Source: Gemmatimonadota bacterium
GTDB lineage: Bacteria; JAAXHH01
Direction: 5' to 3'
DNA: 64,000 nt
Assembly: GCA_026705925.1 (NCBI GenBank)
Contig: JAPOZT010000011.1
Span: 400,857 to 464,856, forward strand
Below the pieces are notes generated by a model. It worked only from the letters and a program-made list of their open reading frames with translations. It did not search any database and was not told the DNA's origin. Shown piece by piece: positions 34,714 through 44,100 of the stretch (the stretch's first letter is position 1; every line of letters starts with the position of its first letter). The position numbers and the translations under genes are program-made.

Positions 34714-35757
34714 TCAGCCGGTATCGGCCCGGTCACCGTCCATCGTACAGGACTGTTCCAGGAAATAGACCATGACGTATTCTTCGGCGGTGCGCTTGGG
34801 CCCGGGCAGGTTTCTTATCCGCCGCGCGTGGGCTTCGAGGTGACGCTTTACGAAGAACAGGTAGAGCTGGGTGACGAAGTCGGTGGCCGTATGGTTGTAA
34901 AGATAGGTGGGCGACAGGGAAAGGGTGGTATCGACGCCCGGATACGACGCCCTGTGATGCCCCTCGACCAGTTTGTCGCTCAGGGATTCGAGTTCCTCGG
35001 TGGACACGCTGAAGAGGAACTCGCGAAAGGCCTGCAGTTCCTCCGGCGGACAGGTCTTCCTGGAGAAATAGTCGAGGAACCGGATGTCGCCGCCCGCGCG
35101 CATCAGGGCGAAGACCTCGGAAACCCCCATGAGGGTACCCAGCTGCACGGTGGTCTGCCGCCGGGCTTCCCAGGTGGTCTCGAGAACGGGCAGGAAGGCT
35201 TCGATCCGGCGGGAAAACCGGTCCTCCCAGAGGTGGGTCAGGGCGGTGGCCGCCTTGGTGCGGACCGCGCGGCCCAGGCTGTCGTCGCAGACGATGGCGA
35301 TCAGCAGCGATTCGATCACCTTGTTGTGTATGCTCTGGCTGATCCGGGCGCCGATGGCGTCTTCCACGGCCGTGAATTCGTCCCGGCCACCCAGCGCTTC
35401 CTGGGCAACCTGGTGCAGGAGGCGGAACAGGTTCAGACGCGCCATGACGTACACCTGCCCGACCGCGGCCCGCATGGGTAGCAGCATGTCGACGGTGAAG
35501 AGCGTGGCGTTGGATAGCGCCTCGATGAGGGAAGCGGCATCCCGCCGCTGCTGGCCGAGGGACTGGCTCTCCAGCAGGGAGGGATAGGCGTTCATGACCC
35601 TGGCCAGGTCGCTCAACCGGGCGATGGACTCGCAGATCGCCTGGTCGAGGTGCGCGGCGTCCGGGTTCCTGCATTCCTTCAGCGAATCGGTAATGTCCCG
35701 GATCAGCCGCTTTTCGTCTTGCGTCAGGACGGGCGTATCGAGGGTGGTGGTGTCCAA
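34714..35757 (-). CDS. Hypothetical protein, helical
   Basis: 347 residues without a recognisable family. It is largely alpha-helical with acidic-to-neutral composition, no signal peptide or transmembrane segment. Segments such as TDFVTQLYLFFVKRHLEAHARR and AAVGQVYVMARLNLFRLLHQVAQEALGG look like packed helices. The C-terminus is RTAEEYVMVYFLEQSC. It is isolated between the TIM-barrel isomerase (69 nt) and the rhamnose mutarotase gene. Codon use and length support a real gene. Confidence 0.65.
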   Translation of the reverse strand: MDTTTLDTPVLTQDEKRLIRDITDSLKECRNPDAAHLDQAICESIARLSDLARVMNAYPSLLESQSLGQQRRDAASLIEALSNATLFTVDMLLPMRAAVGQVYVMARLNLFRLLHQVAQEALGGRDEFTAVEDAIGARISQSIHNKVIESLLIAIVCDDSLGRAVRTKAATALTHLWEDRFSRRIEAFLPVLETTWEARRQTTVQLGTLMGVSEVFALMRAGGDIRFLDYFSRKTCPPEELQAFREFLFSVSTEELESLSDKLVEGHHRASYPGVDTTLSLSPTYLYNHTATDFVTQLYLFFVKRHLEAHARRIRNLPGPKRTAEEYVMVYFLEQSCTMDGDRADTG

Positions 35758-35846
35758 GTGGTCTTGTTTTACCCCTGTAACCCTGTGCGGGTGATACCTG
35801 CGCGCGGGGGGCGCGCTTTACTCTTATTTAAGGTAGAAACCTGCTA

Positions 35847-35875
35847 TTCCAGGTAGAATCTCATTCCAGGTAGAA
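35847..35875. repeat. 12-bp direct repeat flanking the rhaM stop
   Basis: TTCCAGGTAGAA occurs at 35864-35875 (encoding the end of rhaM) and again at 35847-35858 just after the stop codon (35861-35863). A related copy AGGTAGAAACCTGCT lies at 35831-35845. Confidence 0.8.
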
Positions 35876-36181
35876 AACCTGCTCCAGCGGCACCATGTTC
35901 TCGTCGGCGTGCTTGCCGCCGAGGTTTTCGAAATAGGGTGCCATGAACTCCTGCCAGCGCGCGTTGACGTCCGTTTCCGCCATCCGGGCCAGCGCCTTCT
36001 CGAAATCCGGGGTCTCGCAGTAACCGAAGAGCAGTCCGTCCTCGCGCATGAACAGCGAGTAGTTGCGCCAGCCCGCGTCTTGCAACGCCTCCAGCATCTC
36101 GGGCCAGACCTCCCGGTGGTGCTTCTTGTAGCCTTCGATCATGTCTTCCTTGACTTTGAGAATGAACCCCACACGCTGCAT
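35861..36181 (-). CDS. rhaM: L-rhamnose mutarotase-type protein
   Basis: 106 residues, the normal length of this dimeric alpha/beta-barrel enzyme that interconverts L-rhamnose anomers. The sequence has RVGFILKVKEDMIEGYKKHHREVWPEMLEALQDAGWRNYSLFM, including the substrate His, and the WQEFMAPYFE C-terminal segment. It lies 43 nt after a PIG-L gene on the same strand. Other rha genes are absent, and many FCB genomes use such proteins on other sugars, so the symbol reflects the family. Confidence 0.88.
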   Translation of the reverse strand: MQRVGFILKVKEDMIEGYKKHHREVWPEMLEALQDAGWRNYSLFMREDGLLFGYCETPDFEKALARMAETDVNARWQEFMAPYFENLGGKHADENMVPLEQVFYLE

Positions 36182-36224
36182 AGTAATCTCCTTCGCGCTT
36201 CCTGACTGCTACTGACCTGTGCTG

Positions 36225-37085
36225 TCACGCTTCGTACTTGTAACTGACTTTCTCGATGTTCTCGTGGTCCGACCTGCGGGCCCGTTCGAGGGCGTAGGAC
36301 GAGACCGGGAAGTAGTAGTGGGTTTCGGCATTGAGCGAAATGAAACCTTCGGCGTAAGCGACGTGGGCCGCGCTTCCGAAGGCCCCGTCGGACGTCTCGA
36401 TGCGCTTGCGTGCGTACGCGCCGCCGTATCCCTGGCTCACCAGGGCGTCGAGCGCGGCCAGTTTCTTTTCGACCACGTCCGTGATGTCGATGAAGACGTC
36501 GTTGTAGTACCCGCCTCGGGCGTCCCAGACGTTCCTGGGCAGGCTCGCCCCGCCGCAGCCCCAGTAGAACACCTGGGCCACCTGGTGGGGCGGATGCCGG
36601 TCGCCCGGGTCGACGGAACCGGCCAGGCCCATGGCGAGCATGACGATGCGGCCGGCCACGGCGTGGGGGTTCCAGGTGCCGCCGCCCTCGTCGGGGAAAT
36701 GGGTGAGGATGATATCCGGCTTCAGTTCCCGCAGCAGGCTGGCGAGCTGGCGCACGATCGGCCGGTCGGGCAGGAGCACGGCATCGTCCGCGCCCATGAA
36801 CCAGACGTCCTCCACACCGAGGGCGCGGCAGGCCGATTTCACCTCTTCCGCCTTCACGTCGGACCGTTCCGCCATCATCTGCTTCAGGGTATCCCCGTCC
36901 GGCACCTCTTCCGCGTGGAACATGTCGTCGCTGATGACCTTGTCGTGCACGCGGGCGCCGTGGGTCAGCACGACGCATCCCACCCAGTCGCCGCGGGCGG
37001 TGTGATGGGCCATGGCGCCGCCAGACTGGTCGAATATGTCCGCCGGATGCGCACCGATGGACAGGATGCGAAGCCCGTCGCTCAT
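36225..37085 (-). CDS. PIG-L-family protein with altered catalytic motif
   Basis: 286 residues of the GlcNAc-PI/MshB deacetylase fold. The N-terminal zinc motif, normally AHPDD, reads AHPAD: His13 and Asp16 (zinc ligands) are kept, but the general-base position 15 is Ala. The third ligand His is in GGGTWNPHAVAGR. LTHGARVHDKVISDDMF and VWFMGADDAVLLPDRP are ordinary for the family. It precedes rhaM. In MshB the equivalent Asp is needed for deacetylation, so this protein may use another base or may bind rather than hydrolyse. Confidence 0.85.
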   Translation of the reverse strand: MSDGLRILSIGAHPADIFDQSGGAMAHHTARGDWVGCVVLTHGARVHDKVISDDMFHAEEVPDGDTLKQMMAERSDVKAEEVKSACRALGVEDVWFMGADDAVLLPDRPIVRQLASLLRELKPDIILTHFPDEGGGTWNPHAVAGRIVMLAMGLAGSVDPGDRHPPHQVAQVFYWGCGGASLPRNVWDARGGYYNDVFIDITDVVEKKLAALDALVSQGYGGAYARKRIETSDGAFGSAAHVAYAEGFISLNAETHYYFPVSSYALERARRSDHENIEKVSYKYEA

Positions 37086-37310
37086 GACGACACTCCCCTG
37101 TTTCGAGCAGGCGTGATCACGGTGTTCGAAAGGGTATGCGGAACGCTTGACTGTGGCCGATAGAAAGGCTTTCTTGTCCCAGAATCACCGCGGACCGGAT
37201 TGTCGGCAGACGACGAGGAGATCCGGTTATCGGTGGTGCCGATCGCTTAAGATAAATCGGAATATAGATGGTCCCACCTGCCCGTCAACAGGATTTTCCA
37301 CAGGGCGTCC

Positions 37311-38540
37311 ATGTTCGTCCGGCTCGGCTCACGCTGGAAAGCGGCCCGCCTGCTTTCCATCCCCGATTTCCGTAACCTCTGGATATCCAGCAGCATCTGG
37401 TGGCAGACGCGCTGGATGGATGAACTGATCGTCGGCTGGGTCGTGCTGGAACTGACCGACTCGGCCGGCATGGTGGCGCTGGTCAGCTTCTGCCGCATGG
37501 CGCCGTTCATGCTCTTCGGCCCCTTCTTCAGCACGGTGGTCCGGTACGTGAGCTACCGGTGGCTGATCGTCAACGCCCAGTTCATCAACTGCTTCGTCAA
37601 CGGCCTCTTCTGGGTCCTCGCCCTGCTCGGCCACCTGGCCTTCTGGCACGTCGTCCTCGGATCCGTCCTGATCGGCCTGGGCAGCGCCTACGACTGGTCC
37701 TGCCGCCGGGCGCTCATCCCGGACCTGGTGGGCAAGGACCGGACGACGGACGCCATGGTGCTGGAGACGGTGCCCCAGAACATCTCCCGGCTGATCGGGC
37801 CGCTCATGAGCGGCATCCTCCTCGAGTTCGCCGGGACCAAGGGCGGCTTCCTCGCACTCTTCCTCCTGCAGGTCGTCCAGATCGTCGTAATCGTCCGGCT
37901 CTCCGCCGCTACGGACCGGAAAGGCCGGAAGAAGGGCCGGCTCGGTCCCTGGAAGGACCTGCTCCTCGGCTACCGGTATTCGCGTCGGCATCCCAGGATC
38001 TCGGGCGTGCTGATCATCACCTTCATCATGAACGCCTTCGCCTTCTCCTACCAGGTCCTGCTACCCGTCTTCGTCCGGGACGTCCTCTTCCTGGGCCCCC
38101 TGGAACTGGGCATCCTCGGCGCAGGCACCGGCATCGGTTCCATCCTCGGCATCGCCCTCATCGACCGGCTGGGCCAGCACTACCGCGACGGCCTGGTCTT
38201 CACCATCAGTTCCCTGGTGAACGCCCTGGCCACGCTGATCTTCGCCCTGTCGACGTCCTTCCCGCTTTCTCTCATGATGCTGATCCTGGTAGGCGTCGGG
38301 CAGACCGGGTTTGGCATCATGCAGTCCTCCATCGTCCTCCGCACGTCCAGCGACGCCATGCGGCCACGGGTCATGGGTCTCCTCGTCCTCGCCATCGGCG
38401 GCGGGCCGCCGGGCCGCCTGCTCGTCGGCGGACTGGCCGCGGTCGCGGGCGCGCCCCTGGCCCTCACGATTTGCGGCGGGATCGCCAGCCTGGGGGTGGT
38501 CAGCGTGCTGTGGAGGGTAGGCGGGTTGCGGAAAGACTAA
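37311..38540 (+). CDS. Major facilitator superfamily transporter
   Basis: 409 residues with about 12 hydrophobic segments. The N-terminus FRNLWISSSIWWQTRWMDELIVGWVVLELTDSAGMVALVSF and the domain-2 start LITFIMNAFAFSYQVLLPVFVRDVLFLGP LELGILGAGTGIG (split by helices) are typical of DHA3/MdtG-like drug or metabolite exporters. The cytoplasmic loop with the RRALIPDLVGKD stretch follows helix 4. It is the only plus-strand gene between two minus-strand clusters; the substrate is unknown. Confidence 0.9.
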   Translation: MFVRLGSRWKAARLLSIPDFRNLWISSSIWWQTRWMDELIVGWVVLELTDSAGMVALVSFCRMAPFMLFGPFFSTVVRYVSYRWLIVNAQFINCFVNGLFWVLALLGHLAFWHVVLGSVLIGLGSAYDWSCRRALIPDLVGKDRTTDAMVLETVPQNISRLIGPLMSGILLEFAGTKGGFLALFLLQVVQIVVIVRLSAATDRKGRKKGRLGPWKDLLLGYRYSRRHPRISGVLIITFIMNAFAFSYQVLLPVFVRDVLFLGPLELGILGAGTGIGSILGIALIDRLGQHYRDGLVFTISSLVNALATLIFALSTSFPLSLMMLILVGVGQTGFGIMQSSIVLRTSSDAMRPRVMGLLVLAIGGGPPGRLLVGGLAAVAGAPLALTICGGIASLGVVSVLWRVGGLRKD

Positions 38541-38617
38541 GGGGCGGTGGTTCGGTTCGTGTGGTTGGCCCGGCGGCGCGGTGAGCGAGGCGACGCGGTC
38601 GGCCAGCCGTTCGGTGC

Positions 38618-38645
38618 GGCGCGGTCGGCCCGGCGCGGTCGGCCC
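38618..38645. repeat. 14-bp tandem repeat in the MFS/enolase-superfamily convergent gap
   Basis: A perfect 14-bp unit at 38618-38631 and 38632-38645, within an extremely GC-rich 112-bp spacer made of related CGGTCGG(C)C fragments. Confidence 0.75.
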
Positions 38646-38652
38646 GGCTAGT

Positions 38653-40035
38653 TTACCTGAGCCACCCCATCCGGTCTTTGCGCCAGCCCAGCCGGTCGAG
38701 ATGGTTCGCCCGGATCGCCTCGATGTGGCGGGTGTGCAGATCCTGCTTCTCTTCCGTCCACCGGTACGCGTCCAGCAGGTCGTGGTCGAGTTCCACCCCC
38801 AGGCCGGGTCCCTCGGGTACGCGGAGGCACCCGTCCTCGTAGGGCATCTTGCCGCCCTTGATGACGTCGCCGACCCACTGGTTGTAGTGGGCGTCCAGGC
38901 CGTGGAGCGACATGGGCATAGTCCCGTTCCCGTGCACGATGTGGTAGGGTATGTTATAGGGGAAGGCGAAGGCGGCCACGTGGAGGCGTATGGCCGTGCC
39001 CGGTCCCAGTTCGTAGGCGCTGTGCATGCCCAGTTCCATGCCCATGAACCGGGCGGTGTCGTAGTACCGCTTGAGGGCCAGCGGTCCCGCGTAGGCGTCC
39101 GGCGCGGACACGTCGGCGGCCACGTGGCGGCGCATGACGCCCAGATCCAGCGGCTGGTCCAGCGTCTCGTCGCCGTAACGACCGGAAACGTAGGCGCCGT
39201 AGGGACGGGGCGCCGCGTCCCTGCGGAGCGGCGGCAGCCAGGCATGGGACGATATGGGGATGCTGCTCATGAGCCGCAGACGATGGCCGGCGCGGAAGAT
39301 GTTCTCGAACCGGCCGCCGACCGGCTCCTCGATCCATTCGATCCGGCAGTCCTCCACCCCCTGCATGAACCGCAGGGCTTCGCTTTCGCTCCACGACGCG
39401 TGGGGATCGACGCGGATGTCCACGTCGAAGCCGGCCTCGTCGCGGATGTTGTGGACGAGTTCGACGTAACGGTGGGGCTCGAAATCGCACATGGACAGCT
39501 TGATGATCCGGAAGGTCTCGTCCTCCATGAGCGACTTCACGTGCTGCGGATAGGTGTCGAAGGTCACCTCGTGCTCGCCGTTGACGTCCGGGAAGCGGCA
39601 CCAGGTGTAGGCCGCGATGGGGATCTTCGTGGCCACGGGCGTGTCGAGTTCGAAGACCTCGCGCAGGTACCGGTAGAGGGGCTTGCCGGCGACCTTGCCG
39701 GCCAGGTCCCAGTAGGCCAGGCCCAAAAGCCCGCGGACCTCCGGTTCGAAGGGGTTTTTTCCCAGGACCCGGGAACGCAGCGCGTCGGCCTCGCTGGACA
39801 AACCTTCGGCTACGCCCACCAGGCCCTGGTCTGTTTCGAATTCGGCGAATGAGAACCCCTCCGCGGACCCGTCCCATCGCTTCGTGCCCCGCCACGGCAT
39901 CAGCACACGCCAGGTACGCACGTCCGTGATCTTCAGACCGGCCGAGTACCCGTCCTCGTTGATCCGGCCCTGGCGGGCCTTGATGTCCGCCACGTTCTCC
40001 CGGTCGAAGGCGGCGATGGCGTCCACGTCATACAT
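38653..40035 (-). CDS. Enolase-superfamily enzyme (mandelate racemase/muconate lactonizing type)
   Basis: 460 residues. The N-terminal capping domain contains GFSFAEFETDQGLVGVAEG; barrel motifs include IIKLSMCDFEP, DVDIRVDPHASWSESEALRFMQ (first metal-ligand Asp), IEWIEEPVGGRFE (second ligand Glu) and late strands with MELGMHSAYELGPGTAIRLHVAAF that would hold the third acidic/His catalytic residues. Such enzymes dehydrate or epimerise acid sugars. The start overlaps the VapC stop by 8 nt. A long insertion near RFENIFRAGHRLRLMSSIPIS distinguishes it from typical dehydratases. Confidence 0.88.
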   Translation of the reverse strand: MYDVDAIAAFDRENVADIKARQGRINEDGYSAGLKITDVRTWRVLMPWRGTKRWDGSAEGFSFAEFETDQGLVGVAEGLSSEADALRSRVLGKNPFEPEVRGLLGLAYWDLAGKVAGKPLYRYLREVFELDTPVATKIPIAAYTWCRFPDVNGEHEVTFDTYPQHVKSLMEDETFRIIKLSMCDFEPHRYVELVHNIRDEAGFDVDIRVDPHASWSESEALRFMQGVEDCRIEWIEEPVGGRFENIFRAGHRLRLMSSIPISSHAWLPPLRRDAAPRPYGAYVSGRYGDETLDQPLDLGVMRRHVAADVSAPDAYAGPLALKRYYDTARFMGMELGMHSAYELGPGTAIRLHVAAFAFPYNIPYHIVHGNGTMPMSLHGLDAHYNQWVGDVIKGGKMPYEDGCLRVPEGPGLGVELDHDLLDAYRWTEEKQDLHTRHIEAIRANHLDRLGWRKDRMGWLR

Positions 40036-40447
40036 TACCGTTTACCTTCTCGTATGGATTCAGCGTTTCGACGCCGAGCCTGTCGTAGGATTCCGGATCC
40101 CCGGTGACCACGGTCAGCCGGTGCACCACGGCCGTCGCGGCGATCATGGCGTCGGTCATGCGGACGTCCCACCGGCGGTAAAGAAGCCTTCCCCACACGC
40201 GGAAGACTGCCGTATCCATGGGAAGGACGCGTTGGGAATCCATCAACTTGCCCATCCAGGATTCCAGCTCCGCCGCCCGGGAAGCGTCCTTTGCCCGGGC
40301 AAATTCGATGCCCGTCTGTATCTCGCCCACGGTCACGGCGGAAAGGAAGACCTGGTCCGGGGCCACGTCCGAGAACCACGCCAACGCATCCTGGTGAGGC
40401 TGATTCCTGCGCAGTTCCGATACGACTTCGGTATCGAGTAGATACAT
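40028..40447 (-). CDS. vapC: VapC-type PIN-domain toxin
   Basis: 139 residues with the PIN acidic quartet: Asp5 (MYLLDTEVVSEL), Glu42 (VTVGEIQTGIE), Asp99 (RMTDAMIAATA) and Asp117 (VTGDPESYDRLGV), which bind the metal for RNase activity, usually on tRNA. The antitoxin gene ends 3 nt upstream. Its last 8 nt overlap the start of the enolase-superfamily gene, an unusual arrangement that couples a metabolic gene to the module. The C-terminus NPYEKVNGNV fits VapC length. Confidence 0.93.
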   Translation of the reverse strand: MYLLDTEVVSELRRNQPHQDALAWFSDVAPDQVFLSAVTVGEIQTGIEFARAKDASRAAELESWMGKLMDSQRVLPMDTAVFRVWGRLLYRRWDVRMTDAMIAATAVVHRLTVVTGDPESYDRLGVETLNPYEKVNGNV

Positions 40448-40450
40448 AGG

Positions 40451-40738
40451 TCAGTCCGGGTCCGCCGGGTCTGCCGGGTCTGCCGGGTTTGCCGCCCCGC
40501 GCGATGGACGCCGTTCACGTAGTGGCGTCAGGGACTCCGTGCGCGCTTCCGGCGACAGGAGCAGGTCCTTCAGACCGAGCCGGGCAGACCTCTCCATCCG
40601 TTCCCACGTTTCAATGGAAACCAGGACGGCCGTCTTCACGCCCCGCTTGGTCACGACCTGAGGACCCTCCTCCCGGCTCGTCTCGAGGAGTTCGCTGAAC
40701 TTCGCCTTCGCTTCCTGGACCTGCCATTCCCTGTCCAT
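40451..40738 (-). CDS. Phd/YefM-type antitoxin
   Basis: 95 residues. The N-terminal dimer/DNA-binding domain is WQVQEAKAKFSELLETSREEGPQVVTKRGVKTAVLVSIETWERM, the canonical Phd/YefM pattern. The C-terminal tail is unusual: it ends in repeated PAD units (NPADPADPADPD) encoded by a 9-bp repeat. In this family the tail neutralises the toxin, so expansion there could affect affinity. It starts the VapC operon and probably represses its own promoter. Confidence 0.88.
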   Translation of the reverse strand: MDREWQVQEAKAKFSELLETSREEGPQVVTKRGVKTAVLVSIETWERMERSARLGLKDLLLSPEARTESLTPLRERRPSRGAANPADPADPADPD

Positions 40739-40754
40739 GATACAGTGGCCTGAT

Positions 40755-40814
40755 CGAAGATCGATGTGCCAATTGGACCGAAGATCGATATGCTAACTAG
40801 TCAGATAACTAGTT
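40755..40814. promoter_or_regulatory. Candidate autoregulatory operator of the Phd/VapC operon
   Basis: Directly upstream of the antitoxin start (minus-strand transcript) are a 15-bp direct repeat (CGAAGATCGATxTGC at 40755-40769 and 40779-40793) and a perfect inverted repeat AACTAGT-CAGATA-ACTAGTT (40795-40814). The right-hand DUF copy at 49.6 kb lacks these, as expected if they belong to the toxin operon. Palindromic operators are standard for Phd-type antitoxins. Confidence 0.5.
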
Positions 40815-40986
40815 ATTTAGAGAATGTCAAGAGGTTATTTAAAACGATCTGGCGTAAATTAGCTAGCCTGGACCGAACTTGAAGCAGTGTCGAACACGGC
40901 TTGCGTGTCCGACGTCTGGATTTGATGGGGATGTCGCGTATCTGTTGGAGATTTTGACGTTGACGGTGAGGTATTCCTGGTCCCGT

Positions 40987-41040
40987 TTACTCTAGCAATG
41001 CAATCTTGCCGGGAGGGGTCAGATAGCAGAGTTCAGGCAT
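40987..41040 (-). pseudogene. DUF4160 remnant with in-frame internal deletion
   Basis: Reads MPELCYLTPPGKIALLE then stop. The intact homologue at 49792-50052 begins MPELCRFYG and ends LTPPGKIAPLE, so 69 codons have been removed from the middle while the two ends and frame remain. The start is retained. Confidence 0.85.
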
Positions 41041-41128
41041 TCTCAGTCAGCATCCGCACACCGGACATGGCTTCTTCGACAGACTTTCCGGAGTGTGCCA
41101 GGTACAGCGCATCCGGGCATAGTTCACG
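41033..41128 (-). pseudogene. DUF2442 remnant, C-terminal part only
   Basis: Encodes about 30 residues (LCPDALYLAHSGKSVEEAMSGVRMLTENA) nearly identical to the C-terminus of the intact DUF2442 gene at 50045-50329. The first ~64 codons are missing; similarity stops at about 41128, next to the adhesin 3' end. The overlap with the start of the DUF4160 remnant (8 nt) is preserved. Confidence 0.85.
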
Positions 41129-41150
41129 GACGAGGAGGTGTTGACGCTGT

Positions 41151-44100
41151 TTACCTCCTGGCCGGCGCCGCTGTCGCCAACGCGCGCGCCCGGCATGCCG
41201 TGCGTATCGACCTGCCGCCGGGCCGGCCCAAGGCCGGGGACAGCGATGCCGAGAACCCCGTACCATCGGGCGCGGCCTTGATCCGCAGGGTCAAGGTGCC
41301 GCCCAATTCCTCGTAGTCGATGGAGTCCGAATCGTCGTCCTCGGTATCGTCCCACAGCTCCATCCAGCGTCCGCGCAGCTCAAAGTCGACGCGCGCGCCG
41401 GAGCGGCGCAACCCGGCCTCGGCTTCGTAACCGGCCCCGGAATAGCTGCCGCGATCGTAGCGGCCGTTGAGCCGGACAAACGGCGACAAGGCGCCTGCGC
41501 CGGATAGTTCCAGGCCCACCCGCGCCCGATCCGCCGTAGACTCGAGATACTCCAGGGATCCCTCGCCTTCGATCTCCAGCGTCGCCGTGCCCGCATCGGC
41601 CAGAACACTCAGCCGTACCGCGTTGTTCTCTGCCAGGGTACTGCGCAGTCCCGCCGCCGCCAGCGTCATGCGAAGGTCCCCATCGTGAGTGATATCCTGC
41701 CCGACGCCGCGGACGTTCATCGCGTAGCCCATACCCCCGCCGACCGTGGTCCAGAGTTCGGCGCCGCTCCCCAGGGCGCCCTTCAGGTAGGCATACGCCG
41801 CCATGAGTCCGGTTCGAAGCTGGCCGTCGCCGGCGGCCGCCCCGCCGAAGCCGTAGTCGGCCTGCCCTTCGCCGTACGATACCGATACGCCGCCCAGCCA
41901 GCGCGCACCCAACCGCCGGTCGGCGCCGAGATACGCCGTGCGCCAGTCGCCTTCGTAGTGCTGCGCGCCGTCGCGGCCACTGAAGCGCTGCACGTCGCCC
42001 GTGCCCCAAACCGTCCACCGCGGCAATGCCGGCCTACCGCCGGATGACGGCGCACCACCTAGCGCCTGGGCGCCACTGGATGCTGCACCGCCTTGCGCGA
42101 TGGAGAACGCGAACGAGCGGTTCCACAGTCCGCCGAAGGCGTATCCGGACGGTCGGCTTCGAGAGAGCTGGCCGCCGTACGACCGCAAGTGGTACTCCTG
42201 CGGCGGGCCAGTACCCAATGACCCTCCGGAGCCCGGTACGGTCGGGTAGCCGGTCGGGTAGCCGGTCGCGAAGCCGAGACCCGTTGCAGACCCATGGTTC
42301 GCTCTGTTACTCGGCGAGGCCGTAACCGGCCCGGTCGCCGGCAGGCCGAACAACCCAACCAGCGCCGCCAGGGCGTCAGCCCCGCTGAGGCTTTGCAGGG
42401 ACGACGCCGCGGTCTCCGATGCCGCCATGCGCGCCCCGATCACGCCGGTGGCGCCGGAGAACAGCGTTCGCGTCAGCCCATCCAGAGAGAGGTCCAGCGC
42501 ATCGGCTTCCTCGTCCGAGAGCGCCTTCACCGTCACCGCGAAGGTCACGCTCGCCGATCCGCCGGGATTCGTTGCCGTCACCGTGATCCGGGCTTGTCCG
42601 GCCGACTCGCCCTGCAACCGGGCCGTCCCGCCCGGGTTCGCCGTCACCGTGTCGGACCCGCCGAACGACGCTACCGCGGCGTTACTGGAAGTGTAAACAT
42701 AGACCAGTTCCTGACCCGTGAACGCGGCGGTGGCGTCCACCTCCGCCGCGGCCGTTCCGACCACGAGCGTCAGGTCGGGCAACGCGCCAGCGACAGCCGG
42801 CGCCGCCACTACTGCAGTGCGCCCTTCGGCGGCTACCCATTCGCTGTCGCCGTCGCCCAGCGACCGCACCCTTACCTCGTAGGCGGTGCCCACAAGCAGA
42901 TCCCCGATGGTCGTCCGCGTCGCCGTGCCCGAGTGTGGATGATCCATCCACCGGGTTTCGCCCAATGCCCGGTACTGAACGCCGTAGCCACCCAGCCGCG
43001 CCCCCGCGTTTTGAGGCGCTGTCCAGGTCACCTCCAGACTCGTCGATGAGGCCGCCGATACCGTCAGGCCCTGCGGCTCGCCCGGCGGTTCTTCCTCGTT
43101 GGTCAGCGCCACGGTCACCTCGATCGTGTCGTCCACGGTGGGCGTGTCCTCGGCGGTGCCCTCCGCGTCCTCCCCGTCCGTCACCTCGGCCGTGAACACG
43201 TAAGTCGAACGCGCCTCAAAGTCCAGTACCGCCCCGTCCGCGACCCGGATGCGTCCCTCGCCGTCGATCGCGAAAAACTCGTGTTCCCCGCCGGTGCTCG
43301 ACAACGAATAGCTGGGCATATCGCCGTCGGCGTCCGTCGCCGCCACCCTTCCGAGGAACGTGCCCGCCGCGCTGTTCTCTGCAACGGTCAGCGTCACCGA
43401 AGGCCCGCCCTCGAACTCAGGCGCCGTGGTGGTCACCCCGGTGCGCTCTGCGGTGCGCCCTTCGGCAACCGTCCACTCGCTGGCCCCATCGCCCAGGGAC
43501 CGCACCCGCACCTCGTAAGCGGCGCCCGCCAGTAGATCCCCGATGGTCGTGCGCGTTGCCGTGCCCGAATGCGGATGATCCGTCCACTGCGGCTCGCCCG
43601 AGACTCGATACTGTACGCCGTAGCCGACCAGCCGGGTCCCCTCGTCTTCAGGCGCCGTCCAGGTCACCTCCAGGCTCGTTGTCGAGGCCGCGGACACCGT
43701 CACGCCCGTAGGCTCGCCCGGCGGTTCCGACACGTTGGACAGGGTCTGCGTGAATTGCTCCACCTGCAAGCCGGCGGCCGTGCGCAACGGATTTGCGCCC
43801 TGCGCGTAGCTCACCGTGACCGACTGCCCGGCCGGCACCGGGGGCGACACCGTCAGCGACAGCGCGGAACCCTCAATGAAGACCGCCGTCACGCGGTGTA
43901 CCTGCGTTTGGATTGCCTGGAACGGCGACGCGGCCCCGAATTCCGTCCGGGCGCCCGCACCGGCCAGCGCGGCCTCTCCTCCCACGGTGACGGTAAAGTC
44001 CTCCGGGTCGGGCACGGACTGCGCATCCAGCAGCTCGCCGAACTCGAGCGTAACGGTGGCCCCGGACACCTTGCCGGCGGCAGGCGGCGGCGCCACGCCG

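Larger units (their letters stand above)
40790..41128. repeat. Left partial copy of the DUF2442-DUF4160 flank
   Basis: Homologous to 49600-49829 plus 50038-50140. Both share a conserved stretch (e.g. CTGGTCCCGTTTACTCTAG and TTCAGGCATTCTCAGTCAGC) with the same order and orientation. The left copy lacks about 207 bp of DUF4160 and ends abruptly at about 41128, 22 bp from the adhesin stop. Confidence 0.85.
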
